From: Ptychodera flava
Lineage: Eukaryota; Hemichordata; Enteropneusta; Ptychoderidae
Assembly (NCBI RefSeq): GCF_041260155.1
Contig: NC_091932.1
Coordinates: 9,366,804 to 9,430,803 of the forward strand
Length of the DNA: 64,000 bases
Direction: 5' to 3'
Made by a program: the position numbers and the translations under genes. Below, one piece after another: positions 60,301-64,000 of the stretch. A model generated the notes under the pieces. It searched no databases, was not told where the DNA came from, and saw only the letters and a list, made by a program, of their open reading frames with translations. Every line of letters starts with the position of its first letter. Positions within the stretch are counted from its first letter, which is position 1.

Positions 60301-63300
60301 CTGACTAAGTTCAAGGTATCTCTTGTAGAAATACCCAAACTGCAGACCTTGAAGATGCATCACCAAATTGACTATCACAGGGCCAGGTTACTTATCCATG
60401 TGACCCCATACATATATCATCTCAAAAACAAAAACTTTGCTTGGCAACCCTAACATCAAAATTTTTTGACTCTCCAGAAGACAATTTGTTATTGTACTCT
60501 ACAATATCTGATACATGCAACATTTATTTTCAAACGGGATCAAAATTCTAAATATTTATAATGGTGTATTTCCCCTCTTATCACTTAATATCGAACTCAG
60601 TTTAAGTTTGAACCCACCTAAAGTGCGGTACGTACCCAATGACTTGTAGACCTAGCCGGCCTGCGTACAACGCTGTATGTTCCTGGCGTTACACGGATGG
60701 GAGGCCGTATAGCGCCGGGAACACACACCATTGTACGCAGGGCTACCACTTGACGCAGCTGAACACTGGGATGAAACTATGGACAATTGAAGGCTGTATT
60801 TTTTCACTAAAAGAATTCCTTCGCGGGCTGTTCTATAAGTCGCCATGCATAAGATCGTTATATTCTTGGTACGTATACAAAGCTAAAACGTCGGAATTTC
60901 CCAAAATAGAAGTAGGCCGCGATGCATGTACGGAAATGCCGAGTGTCCCCCGATGTCCCCCATGGCGCAACGGCCATAAAATGCTGGCCTTTGTGTCCAC
61001 CAATTGTTCATCGACAGTGTTGTTTACGTGGGATGAAAAAAACGGCCAAAAAAGACACTGTACGATGGATTTGAATATAGCTGAATGAAATCATGGATAT
61101 TCTGACAGAAACAACATGGCGGAAACCCTGAGAGGACCGCTGAAAGTATTGCATAAAATCTACCGGAAATCCGAACTTTCCACCCTCGCTGGTAGCCATG
61201 ACGTTAATGAAAGTCTAAACTGTTTCTGCTTCCAAGCTTGACCCGAAAATGTCTCTCCATCGCCTTTACACAAGAGCCGAAAGCACCCGGTGCGGTGCTC
61301 GTGCCTTGAGAAAAATCCATTTTCGTGTTGAACGGGGCGCTTATGCAATATGGATCTGCGCATGCGCAGTGCTCCAAAGTACATCTCTAAATTAAGAGAT
61401 AACACGAACTGATAAAAATTTTCACTAAAGCTTTATCACTTGTGTTGAAGCAAAGTTCTGCAACATATCATTCATGTAGATCAAAGTTATACTGTTCCAG
61501 GCAGACAGATTTTGACAATATTCATTTAATTAGAGATTGCATTCATTTTCATAATGACATGAATCTTCCTCTTGGTATTCTTTCTTTAGATCAGGAAAAA
61601 GCTTTTGATCGTGTCAGTCACAATTATCTTTTTCAAACTCTGCATGCGTTTGGGTTTGGTGAAAATTTCATTAATTTTATTAAACTTCTGTATACACAAA
61701 CTGATAGTCTTGTCTGTGTTAACAGTTCCGTTACTGCTCCAGTTCAGTTTTCACGTGGTATAAGGCAAGGTTGCTCATTATCAGGGCAGCTGTATGCAAT
61801 TGTTATTGAACCTCTTTTACACAGAATAAGACAAGATGACAGTATTCAAGGTGTTATGATTCCAAATTCAAGTGATCGTAAATGTAAACTTTCAGCTTAT
61901 GCTGATGACGTTAATACTCTTGTAACTTGTGATACTGATTATTTTAAGGTTTAAATATTGGTTTTCTGTCTATGAACATGCCAGTAATGCAAAAATTAAC
62001 TACCCTAACTCCCAAGGTCTTTGGGTCGGCTCATGGCGTGGGCGTCCTGATCATCCGCTTAAATTCTTTGGAATAGTATTGGTCTCCAAGTCCTTGGTAC
62101 TTATTTGGGCAACAGTAATGAGTATTTTTCAGAAAACTGGAGTGAGTGTGTTACAAAGATTGACAATAAGTTATCTTGGCGGAATAGATATGCTCCTGCT
62201 ATGTCATTCCAAGGCCGTGTTATCGTTATTAATCAACTTGCTGCAACTAAACTCTTTCATCGTTTAATTTGCCTCTGTCCTCCTGCTTTTATCATTGATG
62301 AAATTCAGACAAATTTCTTGATTTCTTCTGGCAAGGAAAACATTCCAAGTCGAACACTTTTCTCCATTGAAGTTGGGAGGGCAAAATCTTATCGATCTCT
62401 CTTCACGTGTGAAAGCTTTCAGGTTAATTATCTTCATACTTGTATTCAGGTCTGGATCATCCTTCATTTTTGTTTGCTGATTTTTATTTTGAAGTGTTGA
62501 TAATCTCAATTACACCTCTCAACTATTTACAGTGAATTTCAGTCTGTTCCAGAATTTCTACCTAATTTTTATCTTGAGCTTTTGAAAGTCTGGAAGTCAT
62601 GTATTTTCCTGAGAAAAGGTGGACCCCTTTCAATCAAAGATATCTTCCATGAAGCCCTTTTTTCAACGATTGTGTTAGTTTTACAAACCCTCTTGATAGT
62701 ACTCTTGTTAATCACTTTATCAGTGCTGGCATTACAAAAGTTGGAGATCTTTTTGACCCTTTCCAAAAAACTTGGCGCTCCCCAAGCCAGTTTAAAAAAT
62801 ATTGTTTCTATTCATTCGGATAGAATTTTAACAAATACTGTCAAGACGTTGGTTGATTCTATTCCCTATGATTGGAAAAACAAAATCCAAAGTTATTTTG
62901 AAGAGGAAATTGATTTGGATGACGTTCATTCTTGTCATCGTCCTTCGTATTCTTTCGAACTTATTTGTAAAGGCACTGATGACCATATTATTTTGAATTG
63001 TCCCTTGTATAAATTTGAAAAGGGTAGCATATATAAATTCTTAATTATGTCCAATTTTCATGGGAACAATAAACGTCAAGATACAGTTTGGAGAGATCTG
63101 CTTTCACTTACTGAAAATATCAAACCTTTGTTCACTTCTTGTTATCTCAGTCCATTCCCACAGGAGATCTTCAATGGCGTCTTCTCCACGGTGCGTACGC
63201 AACTGGCTCGTTTATGTTCCATTCTGGGTATAGCTCATCCTCTGATTGTATTTTCTGTAGTGCCAGAGATGGCCTTTTACACATATTTTTAAAATGCCCT

Positions 63301-63480
63301 CGTCTTTCTCCTTTGTCATATCTCCTTCGTAAACTCCGTTACCGTTTTCTTAGTCAGAAATGCAAGATTTTATTCTGGTGGTTTGTTTTAGGCCCACCCT
63401 TTGATAAATCATACATGGACAAGAATACTTTTGCGCTTTTAAATTTCCTTTTTACGACAGCTAAAATTGCAATTCAGTAA
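57328..63480 (+). pseudogene. Tx1 LINE ORF2 (endonuclease and reverse transcriptase), broken and interrupted
   Basis: The N-terminus begins MTSFISWNVNG, the opening of an APE-type endonuclease, followed by FLQETHS, NIYAPSS and RGDFNCT. The reverse transcriptase starts with NNWRPVSLLCSDYK just before the insertion at 58905 and resumes with IFTKALSLV after 61410. Then come LDQEKAFDRVSH, GIRQGCSLSGQLY and the catalytic AYADD. A zinc-binding C-terminus (CIFCSARDGLLHIFLKC) is present. Several frame shifts lie in the endonuclease and in the C-terminal third, so no activity is expected. Confidence 0.78.
58905..61410. mobile_element. 2.5-kb inverted-repeat DNA element nested in the LINE
   Basis: The left end AGTTCGTGTTCTCTCTTAAT and the inverse right end AGTTCGTGTTATCTCTTAAT agree over about 31 bases with one mismatch. 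The flanks are TTATAAA on the left and GATAAAA on the right, a loose A/T-rich target duplication. The LINE frame continues on both sides (SDYK, then IFTKALS). Inside, open frames at 59190-59375 and 60639-61088 (149 codons) have no domain I recognise; the second may be chance or an unknown product. Confidence 0.78.
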
Positions 63481-64000
63481 CAAGACGAAATGCAATTAAT
63501 GGTCATGATCCCTCAATCAGTAATATGCTTGTTTCTGTTTTTAAAAGGCGAGTTTGTGCTCGCATTTTAGAAGAATAAAATTACTTCACGCTCAATTCAA
63601 ACATAAGTGCTTTCAAAAACATTTGGTGTATTAATGACGTCATTGCTTCTGTAGACATTGATGGAACAATTACTATTGATTCAATTTTGTTGTGAACACT
63701 TCAATCTTTTGTGTGCTTTCACTTCTAAGCACACTTTCCTTTTGCCTAAACCTACTCGTCCTGGGCACCGTACTCCTCACGGAATGGAGGGGGTGAGTCA
63801 GTTGAGAAGATTCTTCGTATGCATGTACATGCCAACGAAAAGTCTTCTCAATATGTCCCTTCTCATTGGCGTTTAGGTCGGCGTTTTTTCTGCAAGATGT
63901 AAGGTGTTCTTGTCCTTGTTCTTTGCAAATTTCTGTCGCTTTTTCTTGTTTCGAAGTTTGTTTTGCTTTCTCCTATTCAGTGGAGATTTTTCATGCACCT

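Larger units (their letters stand above)
55472..64000 (+). mobile_element. Tx1-clade (L1 group) LINE, split by another element, runs off the window
   Basis: The 5' end begins near GGGGCCCAAGCCC. ORF1 (about 55805-57118) and ORF2 (from 57328) are followed by a 3' region still open at the edge. The clade call rests on the ORF1 block ASLKHVKSFRRQV with a CCHC knuckle, and on the ORF2 motif-B block GIRQGCSLSGQLY followed by IEPLL, both typical of Tx1 elements. The copy is dead, with several frame shifts. It lies in sense orientation downstream of the gene 3 WSC exon, presumably in its next intron. Confidence 0.85.

Noticed and set aside
60639-61088. 149-codon frame as a transposase or zinc-finger gene
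   Set aside because: No catalytic or DNA-binding motif could be identified, so it is reported only as part of the nested element.

Overview
The window is animal nuclear DNA. It has long AT-rich introns with GT-AG junctions, secreted and membrane modules of metazoan type (SRCR, WSC, CUB), LINEs of the Tx1 and Jockey (CR1/L2-like) groups, and many short inverted-repeat transposons. The module set, the tyrosine-motif tails and the Tx1 LINE fit a marine invertebrate, probably a deuterostome such as a hemichordate, echinoderm or amphioxus. The sequence alone does not settle the species.

The core is a head-to-tail array of three paralogous receptor genes on the + strand. The design is signal peptide, SRCR (two exons), WSC, CUB, Ser/Thr stalk, transmembrane segment and a long tail with tyrosine motifs. 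All introns before the transmembrane exon are phase 1; the last one is phase 2. Gene 1 (1047-9982) has every exon, but its WSC and CUB exons are out of frame. Gene 2 (16794-29782) is intact and predicts 710 residues. Gene 3 (42793-54982) has signal peptide, SRCR and WSC exons and leaves the window before its CUB exon. An orphan transmembrane exon plus ITAM/ITIM-like tail exon lies at 13627-14150. A stretch at 33480-33690 resembles part of intron 1 of gene 2, which suggests a further degraded unit.

The introns and spacers hold many mobile elements. Five inverted-repeat elements sit exactly between TTAA sites (7551, 24209, 25158, 27594, 53129). Genes 1 and 2 give each other's empty site for two of them. 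Also present are a CACTATAG-ended foldback (45537-45970), a 2.87-kb element with inverted ends (46955-49824), a tandem duplication with a foldback (51930-52840), and LINE pieces at 33.7-35.3, 38.6-39.6 and 40.1-40.4 kb. The right edge is a Tx1-clade LINE (55472 to the window end) whose reverse transcriptase is split by a 2.5-kb inverted-repeat element (58905-61410).

The genes look like a small family of cell-surface recognition receptors: variable extracellular modules joined to a tail able to recruit SH2 proteins once phosphorylated. That role is inferred from domains. No ligand or immune function is shown by the sequence.
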